Origin: an uncultured Bacteroidota bacterium
GTDB lineage: Bacteria; Bacteroidota; Bacteroidia; 2-12-FULL-35-15
Assembly (NCBI GenBank): GCA_903833025.1
Contig: CAILDT010000424.1
Coordinates: 1 to 5,384 of the forward strand
Direction of reading: 5' to 3'
Length of the DNA stretch: 5,384 nucleotides
Numbering within the stretch: position 1 is the first letter of the stretch; each line of letters begins with the position of its first letter. Positions 1 to 5,384 of this stretch are shown piece by piece. The position numbers and the translations under genes were made by a program. The notes under the pieces were generated by a model, which was not told where the DNA came from, searched no databases, and saw only the letters and a list, made by a program, of their open reading frames with translations.

Positions 1-1
1 A

Positions 2-34
2 AGAAAAAACAAATGGCAAATTAAACCGAATTAA
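2..34 (+). CDS. possible 3' end of an upstream gene (partial)
   Basis: Reading from base 2 gives ten codons (ending ...KWQIKPN) and a TAA stop at 32-34, two bases before the next ATG. Such tight packing matches the other genes on this strand. Frame 1 also ends in a stop, at 22-24 (ending ...KKKQMAN), so the true frame cannot be settled from this window. No function can be given. I see no Bacteroidota-type promoter (TAnnTTTG) in bases 1-36, which weakly favours gene 37-561 being transcribed from upstream. Confidence 0.25.
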   Translation, partial: RKNKWQIKPN

Positions 35-36
35 TT

Positions 37-561
37 ATGCGTACACTTTTATTACTATCTTCAGCAATTATAATAATTACAGGATGTTCCAGACAAGAAA
101 CAAAAATGAAAGAACCACTTACAATGTCGTTTAATAATACTGAATTAAATGAATGGATAGGTATTTATTCTACTAAAAATTCTGATGTTGCTCACTCTGG
201 AAAAACGGTTGCATTTCTTGATTCCGCCACCGTTTATAGTGTGGGGTATTTAAAATCATTAGAAAATATAAGTAAAACAAAGATTGATTCTGTTGTTTTC
301 TCTTATTGGATATTTTGTAAAAACAATAAAGCTAAAGCTAAAACAGTTATAAGCATTGATAAACCCGACAATACAAAAAATTTGTTTTGGGTTGGAAACC
401 CTATTGAAGATAAAGTAAAGGAGTATAATAAATGGGTGCACATTTCTGAAACATTTGTTCTGCCTCCCAATATGGATACTAAAAACGTGTTGAAACTTTA
501 CGTTTGGAATAACTCTAAGGAGGAAATATTATTAGATGATTTCAAGGTAGAATTTTATTAG
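37..561 (+). CDS. lipoprotein consisting of one carbohydrate-binding-like beta-sandwich module
   Basis: This is a 174-residue predicted lipoprotein. Residues 1-16 form a short signal peptide (MRT, then a hydrophobic run) ending in a lipobox I-T-G-C with lipidated Cys17. Nearly all the rest (about 27-174) is one beta-sandwich-like module: A-H-S-G-K at 52-56, F-W at 117-118, W133, W-N at 157-158, and the closing strand L-L-D-D-F-K-V at 165-171. That ending resembles the last strand of CBM4_9-type carbohydrate-binding domains. The same landmarks recur in the proteins at 587-2353 and 4784-5384. The residues after the Cys (S-R-Q-E-T) are only weakly like the acidic lipoprotein export signal of Bacteroidota, so surface exposure is uncertain. 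The start is the ATG directly before the signal peptide; the leader is AT-rich without a Shine-Dalgarno sequence. Glycan binding is inferred, and a purely structural role is possible. Confidence 0.85.
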   Translation: MRTLLLLSSAIIIITGCSRQETKMKEPLTMSFNNTELNEWIGIYSTKNSDVAHSGKTVAFLDSATVYSVGYLKSLENISKTKIDSVVFSYWIFCKNNKAKAKTVISIDKPDNTKNLFWVGNPIEDKVKEYNKWVHISETFVLPPNMDTKNVLKLYVWNNSKEEILLDDFKVEFY

Positions 562-586
562 TTTTATGAAATATTAAATTAATAAA

Positions 587-2353
587 ATGCCGTCGAATAA
601 AATAGGGAAACGTGTTCTGATTTTTTCAATCATTATTTTTTGTGGTTTTATTTTTGCATATATTTTTCTAAGAAAGCAGCATTCTGCAACAAATTTAATA
701 GAAAAGCCACAACCGATTAAAAAAGATTCTTCTAAAATAGTTACATTAATATCTGAAAAAATTGGTTTTGAAAATGAAGCAAATGCTTCAACGGAAAAAG
801 CATCTTCAGGAAAATATAGTTATAAAATTACTCAACAAATAGAATATGGTTTTGGTGTAAATAAATTAGTAAAGGATATTCCGAATTTTCAAACACTAAA
901 TCAAATTGATATAGACCTAAAGTGCTGGATGAAAAAGAAAGTAGAAGCTGTTTATGTATTATCTATTGAAGATGCGAATGGGAAAAGTGTTTTTTGGGAC
1001 AACAAACCCATAGCTTGTAATAAAAATGAGGACTGGTGCAGTATTCATTTTACATTTAATATTAACCAAGAAGCCATAAAACCAGATTATATCATTAAAC
1101 TTTATCCTTGGAATAAAGCAAAAGAAGAATTTTATATTGATGATATTTCTGTTAACTATTTAGGGACAGAGAAAATAAATTCTTCATCGTCAATTCAAGC
1201 TTCCACTGCTAATTTCTTTTATAATTTTGAAACGAATGACGGCTTAACAGGAACTGAAAGCGTTAAAGAAACTACTGCACATTCGGGAAAGATGGCTTCT
1301 GATTTAAGCGGAGGAAAAGAATACGGACCGTTAATAATTAAAAGAGTAAGTGATGTTTCGTCGGGACAATTGAAAAGAATAAGTGCAAGTGTTTGGGTAT
1401 ATCCTTTGACCGATAATTCTAATGTTGTATTAACTGCATCTATTTCAAATCCGAAGGGTGAAAGTGTTTTTTGGGATGGAAAAAGTACGGATAACAAACA
1501 GTTTCCTAAGAATAAATGGACAAAATTAAATGCTTCTTACGTATTACCTTTTGAAAAAATTGGTCCTGATGATAAAATACAAGTGAATATATGGAACAAA
1601 GGAAGAACAAATTTGATAATAGATGATATGGAAATTGTGTATGGCGAAAGCACTGATAGAATTGGTAATGAGTCCACAATTGATGCGAATACTATTTATG
1701 AAAAACAATTTGTTCCGTTAAAAAACAAACCACCATTTAAAACTATTTATTTTACAAAAAAGGAAATAAATACTGCTGCAATAGCGGACTTCACTCCTAA
1801 CGATGAATTTGTTGTCGGTGATTTTATTAAAGATAAAAATAATTTGGAGGAGATAATTTGTATCAAAGATGGGAAAGCTGCGATGTTTCAATATTCAATT
1901 GAATCTAAACAATTCAAAATCGTTTCAGGAAAATCACTTTCTATTGATAGCTTAATAAAAATAAAAAAAGAAATTGACTATTCAAGAAATGGAACTTTTT
2001 TCAAACCAAGCGATGTAGTCTTTTCGGGAGATTATTATGGAGATAATAAAACCGAAATTTTAAATCTTAATACTGATTGGCGCTTTGATGCGAAATTAAT
2101 TAAACAAGATAAAGAGCAAAATGCAATTTTGGGTAATGTAGATTTTAAAGGATATTCCAATGATTATAACCCAAAGTATTATGAATTTACAAAGATACTT
2201 TCGGGTAAATTTATAAGTTCAACAAAATCATCTTTGATAGTTATTAGTTGTAATTGCGCTGATACTGATTTTAAAGGAAAGCATTGTAATCAATTTGAAA
2301 ACGTTCCTGCTTTACCTAATTGCGTTAGTTTATATAGCATTGAAAATAAATAG
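587..2353 (+). CDS. membrane-anchored protein with two CBM-like modules and an FG-GAP-like C-terminal region
   Basis: This 588-residue protein begins with basic residues (K5, K8, R9) and one hydrophobic segment (about 10-28) with no cleavage site or lipobox, so it is probably a type II inner-membrane anchor with the rest in the periplasm. Two modules follow, about 52-193 and 207-353, joined by a Ser-rich linker (199-206). Landmarks are S-G-K at 74-76 and 233-235, F-W at 136-137 and 295-296, W-N at 175-176 and 336-337, and D-D at 185-186 and 346-347. From about residue 400 come three FG-GAP/VCBS-like segments: V-V-G-D-F at 409-413, S-G-D-Y-Y-G-D-N at 480-487 and S-G-K-F at 539-542. The first two keep D-x3-D spacing suggestive of a calcium loop. 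The tail has four cysteines (C555, C557, C567, C579). It lies 25 bp after the lipoprotein gene and 3 bp before the GH16-like gene. I recognise no named family for the whole chain; a glycan-binding or scaffold role is inferred. Confidence 0.85.
   Translation: MPSNKIGKRVLIFSIIIFCGFIFAYIFLRKQHSATNLIEKPQPIKKDSSKIVTLISEKIGFENEANASTEKASSGKYSYKITQQIEYGFGVNKLVKDIPNFQTLNQIDIDLKCWMKKKVEAVYVLSIEDANGKSVFWDNKPIACNKNEDWCSIHFTFNINQEAIKPDYIIKLYPWNKAKEEFYIDDISVNYLGTEKINSSSSIQASTANFFYNFETNDGLTGTESVKETTAHSGKMASDLSGGKEYGPLIIKRVSDVSSGQLKRISASVWVYPLTDNSNVVLTASISNPKGESVFWDGKSTDNKQFPKNKWTKLNASYVLPFEKIGPDDKIQVNIWNKGRTNLIIDDMEIVYGESTDRIGNESTIDANTIYEKQFVPLKNKPPFKTIYFTKKEINTAAIADFTPNDEFVVGDFIKDKNNLEEIICIKDGKAAMFQYSIESKQFKIVSGKSLSIDSLIKIKKEIDYSRNGTFFKPSDVVFSGDYYGDNKTEILNLNTDWRFDAKLIKQDKEQNAILGNVDFKGYSNDYNPKYYEFTKILSGKFISSTKSSLIVISCNCADTDFKGKHCNQFENVPALPNCVSLYSIENK
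740..1165 (+). repeat. CBM-like module, first copy in the 587-2353 protein
   Basis: This encodes residues about 52-193. The module opens near K-I-G-F-E, has S-S-G-K-Y-S at 73-78, F-W-D at 136-138, W150, P-W-N at 174-176, and closes with Y-I-D-D-I-S-V at 183-189. It shares the spacing W-N-x8-D-D with the copies elsewhere in the window. Boundaries are estimated from the landmarks, not from an alignment. Confidence 0.7.
1205..1645 (+). repeat. CBM-like module, second copy in the 587-2353 protein
   Basis: This encodes residues about 207-353. Landmarks are Y-N-F-E at 212-215, A-H-S-G-K at 231-235, F-W-D at 295-297, W311, I-W-N at 335-337 and I-I-D-D-M-E-I at 344-350. The A-H-S-G-K motif is identical to that of the lipoprotein at 37-561. 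The D-[AP]-[NK]-G-[KE]-S-V-F-W-D-like stretch nearly repeats the first copy, and 16 bases there are identical (984-999 and 1461-1476). Confidence 0.7.
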
Positions 2354-2356
2354 GTG

Positions 2357-4297
2357 ATGAATAAAATACATAAATATTCACTCTGCAACAACTTTATAAT
2401 GGTTGTGTTTATTTTATTTATTTCGTCCTGCAATACAAATAATTCTTCCAATTCCACCTCTCTAAAATGCGAATCTTTTACGTTACAAAATTTCAATCCT
2501 ATCACTAATTGGCAACCAGACAGTGCAAAACACAAAACCATTTTTATTGATTATAACAATGCAAATTATGGTTTTATTGTGCCTTCAATAAAACAATTAA
2601 AGGACGGGACATTTTCTTGTGATTTTGAAATTAAAAACAATACATCCTCCAATCAAAAGTTTTATTATAAATTATATTATCAGAATGAAAGTTATAAGTT
2701 TCCGGAATTAGATTCGGCAACAAGTAAGGAACACCAATTTGCAGAAGAAAACTTTTACGGAAGCTGGGAAAATACTTCCACTTTATTCAAAGAAATAAAT
2801 GTAAATGCAGATAATGAGTTTCATAAAATTAAAGATGAGTTTCGTATTGTTGGTAATCCAAGAAATGAAGAGCGATATATTAAAGATGGTATTAACAACC
2901 GCTGGCAAAGGAATCCAAGAGTTGGAGAATATAGTTTAATGTTAATCGTGGTTTCGGAAAATGATTTGAAAACCATTCCAAATTACATTCAAGATTTACA
3001 TCAAAAGGATAAGGAACATTTTGTTAATCCATATTATTACTACCTTTTTGGGGAGGGTAAACGACTAAAAAACAGTGTTGCTATAAAATCTGCAACAACT
3101 TTAAAAGTAATAGCGGAACCAAATTTAGGCAACGGAATTTATATTAACGATAATGTATATGGTGGGAAAGAATATGATAAATCTTTTTTTTGTGCTACTT
3201 GCGGACAAGACAGCAATCTATATAATAATGCACCTATTCAGCAGTTTATTAACTATGTGGATGCTTCTACAAAAATGAATAATATTCCTGTGGTTTCAGA
3301 TGTGCTAAAAGACAATTATTCTAAGATGGATTATAATTGGAATAAAAGTTTTTATACAAAAGATGAATTGATTCCTACAATTATTCAAACTGCCAAACAT
3401 CCTTGCCAAACAGTATTTTCCGACGCAAAGGAGAAAAAGATTATTATTAAAAACCCTGGAACTGCTTATGGAGAATGGAAGAAAGAGAGTGTAGGTATAA
3501 TTACTCGTCATGGATTTACGTATGGTAAATATAGAGTGAAAATTAAAATGACGGAATTGTTAAATAAAAATAATGTTTGGAATGGTTTAACAAATGCAAT
3601 TTGGTTAATTACTCAAGGAGGAGGTGAATGGAACTATCGCCGAAACTGCAATAAAGGTGGCTATCAGGCAACGTATTGGGGAGGACCGAATGACAAAAGA
3701 GTTCCAGCAGTTGATTACACCGAAATAGATTTTGAAATATTAAAAACGCCACCTTACTGTCCCGACAATGCTTTTCCGCCTGTGTATAAAAATACTTTGG
3801 CAGATAATAAAAATATAAATAATTGGAATGTAAAATTACCGGATGAGATTTTAAACACAGATGATAAAGTAACTGTTGCGTGCACCAACTGGGATATGGC
3901 TTGCAGCGAACCAAAGAATTTCGGCATAGGTTGTAACCCGATTGATTATAAGGGGCAGACTTATTTCGCACATCGATGGGATGCCAATTACAGGGCACTT
4001 ACCGAAAAGAAAGAAGAGAATGATGATGAACTATTCGCAGGTAAGTTTTATTATTTTGAAATTGATTGGCGACCTACAGAAGTTATTTGGCGCATCGGTC
4101 CTTCGCCTGATAAAATGAGGGAAGTTGGATATATGAATGATAAAATTACTTCAATACCTAACAATCAAATGTTGTTAATTATCACGCAGGAATATCATAA
4201 TACAAAGTGGTGGCCTGGCACTCCTTACTCGCAGGATAATATTCCGTTTCCTGCAAACGATATTCCAGGGGAGATTTATGACTTGACTATTGAATAG
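2357..4297 (+). CDS. lipoprotein with C-terminal GH16-type glycoside hydrolase domain
   Basis: This 646-residue lipoprotein has a basic N-terminus, a hydrophobic core and a lipobox I-S-S-C with Cys25. I start at ATG 2357; a GTG at 2354, right after the previous stop, would add one residue. No acidic export signal follows the Cys, suggesting it faces the periplasm. Residues 26 to about 340 match nothing I recognise and include C-A-T-C at 279-282. From about 345 the chain is GH16-like: Y-G-K-Y-R-V-K-I at 389-396, A-I-W-L-I at 414-418, catalytic E-I-D-F-E at 456-460, and F-E-I-D-W near 567-571. By family knowledge, E456 is the nucleophile, E460 the acid/base and D458 assists, so all catalytic residues are present. 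GH16 enzymes cut beta-1,3/1,4-glucans, agar, carrageenan or xyloglucan, and some transglycosylate; the substrate cannot be read here. About 110 residues separate the catalytic motif from the I-D-W strand, probably an insertion bearing extra cysteines. Confidence 0.85.
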   Translation: MNKIHKYSLCNNFIMVVFILFISSCNTNNSSNSTSLKCESFTLQNFNPITNWQPDSAKHKTIFIDYNNANYGFIVPSIKQLKDGTFSCDFEIKNNTSSNQKFYYKLYYQNESYKFPELDSATSKEHQFAEENFYGSWENTSTLFKEINVNADNEFHKIKDEFRIVGNPRNEERYIKDGINNRWQRNPRVGEYSLMLIVVSENDLKTIPNYIQDLHQKDKEHFVNPYYYYLFGEGKRLKNSVAIKSATTLKVIAEPNLGNGIYINDNVYGGKEYDKSFFCATCGQDSNLYNNAPIQQFINYVDASTKMNNIPVVSDVLKDNYSKMDYNWNKSFYTKDELIPTIIQTAKHPCQTVFSDAKEKKIIIKNPGTAYGEWKKESVGIITRHGFTYGKYRVKIKMTELLNKNNVWNGLTNAIWLITQGGGEWNYRRNCNKGGYQATYWGGPNDKRVPAVDYTEIDFEILKTPPYCPDNAFPPVYKNTLADNKNINNWNVKLPDEILNTDDKVTVACTNWDMACSEPKNFGIGCNPIDYKGQTYFAHRWDANYRALTEKKEENDDELFAGKFYYFEIDWRPTEVIWRIGPSPDKMREVGYMNDKITSIPNNQMLLIITQEYHNTKWWPGTPYSQDNIPFPANDIPGEIYDLTIE

Positions 4298-4303
4298 TAT
4301 TGG

Positions 4304-4768
4304 ATGAACAATAATTATACTAATAAACCAATAATCCTTTATAAACGGCACATTGCGAAAGCAATTACTTGGCGTATATTTAGTTTTTTTACTACCTTTT
4401 TGCTTGTCCTTCTTATTTTTCATAAAGAAGAAAATGCCGCTGATATAGCTTCGGGTATTGCAATTGGAGAATTCTTTTTTAAAATGGCGCTCTATTTAGT
4501 TCACGAAAGAATATGGTATCACATTAATTTTGATTTCGATATTGTTTCTCGTGTGCGTCATATCGCCAAGTCTGTTACGTGGCGTATTTTGGGCTCTTTT
4601 ACTACGTTTGCTTTGGCTTTAATATTAAATAAGAATCATCCTGAAATGGCTTCAATGGCAACAAGAGTGGTTGTTGCGGAATTGTTTGCCAAACTAATAA
4701 TATATTATTGGCATGAAAGAATATGGTATCACATTAAATATGGGGTGGTGCATAAAAAGGATGAATAA
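4304..4768 (+). CDS. DUF2061 family membrane protein with two tandem units
   Basis: This 154-residue protein consists of two copies of the DUF2061 unit, at residues 15-74 and 85-144. Each begins R-H-I-A-K-x2-T-W-R-I, has a hydrophobic helix, a middle segment with a conserved Glu (E56, E126), and ends H-E-R-I-W-Y-H-I. An ungapped hand alignment gives 29 identities in 60. Two hydrophobic helices per unit suggest about four membrane segments. The biochemical function of DUF2061 is unknown. From memory, the family often lies beside or fused to sulfate-activation genes (cysC, cysN) in Bacteroidota, but none is visible here. The gene starts 6 bp after the GH16-like gene, so it is probably co-transcribed, and it ends 15 bp from the opposing gene. 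The family assignment is confident; any role in polysaccharide handling is only inferred from its neighbours. Confidence 0.92.
   Translation: MNNNYTNKPIILYKRHIAKAITWRIFSFFTTFLLVLLIFHKEENAADIASGIAIGEFFFKMALYLVHERIWYHINFDFDIVSRVRHIAKSVTWRILGSFTTFALALILNKNHPEMASMATRVVVAELFAKLIIYYWHERIWYHIKYGVVHKKDE
4346..4525 (+). repeat. DUF2061 unit 1 of an internal tandem duplication
   Basis: This encodes residues 15-74. It is the partner of the unit at 4556-4735, offset by exactly 210 bp (70 codons). The unit ends share a 23-base identical stretch (4505-4527 and 4715-4737) coding the H-E-R-I-W-Y-H-I end. Confidence 0.85.
4556..4735 (+). repeat. DUF2061 unit 2 of an internal tandem duplication
   Basis: This encodes residues 85-144 and has the same motif order as unit 1. 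It is closer to a typical stand-alone DUF2061 pattern, with V-T-W-R-I-L-G-S-F-T-T-F in the first helix. The middle segments have diverged strongly while both ends are conserved, suggesting that the ends carry the function. Confidence 0.85.
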
Positions 4769-4783
4769 AATTTTTGCAAGAAA

Positions 4784-5384
4784 TTAATTTTTAAAAAACT
4801 TCCAGTAGTTTTTCCTTTTTATTTTCAGGTTATCAAAGTAAACTATGTTTTTAGTATTGTTCCAACAATAAAAAATTAATGGGTCTTTATATTTACCTTG
4901 TGGCACTGTAAATTTTATTTGAAGTTTGCCCCATCCATTTTTCTTTTCTATAATTTCTGTACTTCCTCTCCAAAAATTATTTCCTGCGGCTGCAACTATA
5001 AAACGAAAGTGCGTTGTGTCCTTATCAGAAGGAATTTCACAACACCAAACTGGTGCTTCATACTCATCATTTACTTTTGGAATATCAACTGAAAAAGACA
5101 TTCCAAATTGATTGTCGGGAGATAATTTAACGGAATATAATCCTTCAAATGCTTTTTCATTTGTCCTTCCATTCGCATTATCCAATCTATAACCTTTATC
5201 TGATATAAGGTATTCCTTGTCTTTTTTTATTATTGTTTGCTCTGCGCCACAATTTATCTCTTCCATAAAAAGCCCTAAGAAACCCAATATTCTGAAAACA
5301 ATATACACTACAACAACAATTAAAAGTGCTATTCTAAGAAACTGAAATCCTATGTTTGTTTTTTTTATTGTACTTATATTTTCC
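4784..5384 (-). CDS. membrane-anchored protein with one CBM-like module (5' end outside window)
   Basis: The gene reads leftward from the right edge to a TAA at 4784-4786. The first in-frame start available is a GTG at 5306-5308, giving 174 residues. However, the frame stays open for 25 more codons to the window edge, and these encode K-K-T-N followed by a hydrophobic run (F-L-R-I-A-L-L-I-V-V-V-V) that continues into Y-I-V-F. That GTG would cut a membrane anchor in half, so I call the gene partial. After the anchor comes one module with the landmarks seen elsewhere in the window, numbered from the GTG: E-G-L-Y-S at 55-59, F-W at 112-113, W126, W-N at 149-150 and F-D-N at 158-160. The last position is N rather than D. 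A basic, aromatic tail (K-R-K-N-Y-W-K-F-F-K-N) follows. It converges on the DUF2061 gene, so it has its own promoter outside this window. The module relationship suggests glycan binding, which is inferred. Confidence 0.85.
   Translation of the reverse strand, partial: ENISTIKKTNIGFQFLRIALLIVVVVYIVFRILGFLGLFMEEINCGAEQTIIKKDKEYLISDKGYRLDNANGRTNEKAFEGLYSVKLSPDNQFGMSFSVDIPKVNDEYEAPVWCCEIPSDKDTTHFRFIVAAAGNNFWRGSTEIIEKKNGWGKLQIKFTVPQGKYKDPLIFYCWNNTKNIVYFDNLKIKRKNYWKFFKN

Noticed and set aside
562..586. Promoter between the first two + strand genes
   Set aside because: The 25-bp gap has no TAnnTTTG-type element and is simply AT-rich. Read-through from upstream is the simpler explanation.
1219..1497. 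92-codon open frame on the - strand within the 587-2353 gene
   Set aside because: It overlaps the second CBM-like module, whose protein sequence is clearly conserved. There is no independent evidence for coding.
3184..3191. Run of eight T as a possible slippage or phase-variation site
   Set aside because: The run is in frame and the reading frame is intact on both sides. Runs of this length are common in AT-rich DNA (another is at 5359-5366).
3609..3998. 129-codon open frame on the - strand inside the GH16-like gene
   Set aside because: It lies wholly within a strongly supported gene, and its translation is low-complexity with no recognisable domain or signal. It is a shadow frame.
37..4297. 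Type IX secretion C-terminal sorting domain on the envelope proteins
   Set aside because: The C-termini end in a module strand, a cysteine-rich tail and a GH16 strand. None shows the typical sorting-domain pattern, and the proteins already have lipid or membrane anchors.
4766..4793. Possible two-way terminator between the converging genes
   Set aside because: Only 5-6 bp stems of pure A/T can be formed (such as 4769-4773 with 4781-4785). In DNA this AT-rich that is expected by chance, and there is no G/C core.
4898..5111. Two overlapping + strand open frames of about 60 codons
   Set aside because: Both run opposite the conserved module of the 4784-5384 gene, have no plausible leader, and encode nothing recognisable.

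Overview
The window looks like chromosomal DNA of a member of the Bacteroidota. It is very AT-rich (roughly 30% G+C by eye). Gene starts are preceded by A/T-rich leaders with no Shine-Dalgarno sequence. Proteins are rich in K, N and I, and two genes encode short lipoprotein signal peptides. Stops are TAG or TAA and no reading frame needs a non-standard code. I cannot name genus or species. There are no tRNA or rRNA genes, CRISPR arrays, insertion sequences or phage genes.

Layout: bases 1-34 may hold the last codons of an upstream gene. Four genes then run on the + strand, with gaps of 25, 3 and 6 bp, in operon-like packing: (1) 37-561, a small lipoprotein that is a single carbohydrate-binding-like beta-sandwich module; (2) 587-2353, an inner-membrane-anchored protein with two more copies of that module and a C-terminal FG-GAP/VCBS-like region; (3) 2357-4297, a lipoprotein with a C-terminal GH16-type glycoside hydrolase domain whose catalytic E-I-D-F-E motif is intact, behind about 315 residues I cannot assign; (4) 4304-4768, a small membrane protein made of two tandem DUF2061 units. 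Converging on these from the - strand, 15 bp away, is (5) 4784-5384, a protein with an N-terminal membrane anchor and a fourth copy of the module. Its frame stays open to the right edge, so its start lies outside the window.

The main observation is that one module of about 140 residues occurs four times, in three proteins on both strands. Each copy keeps an F-W pair, a downstream W, and an exactly spaced W-N-x8-D-[D/N] ending. The ending resembles the terminal strand of CBM4_9-type glycan-binding domains. With the GH16-type enzyme beside them, the simplest reading is a cell-envelope system that binds and trims a polysaccharide, either made by the cell or taken from outside. No glycosyltransferase, SusC/SusD pair or regulator is visible here, so the substrate and the direction (synthesis or breakdown) remain open.
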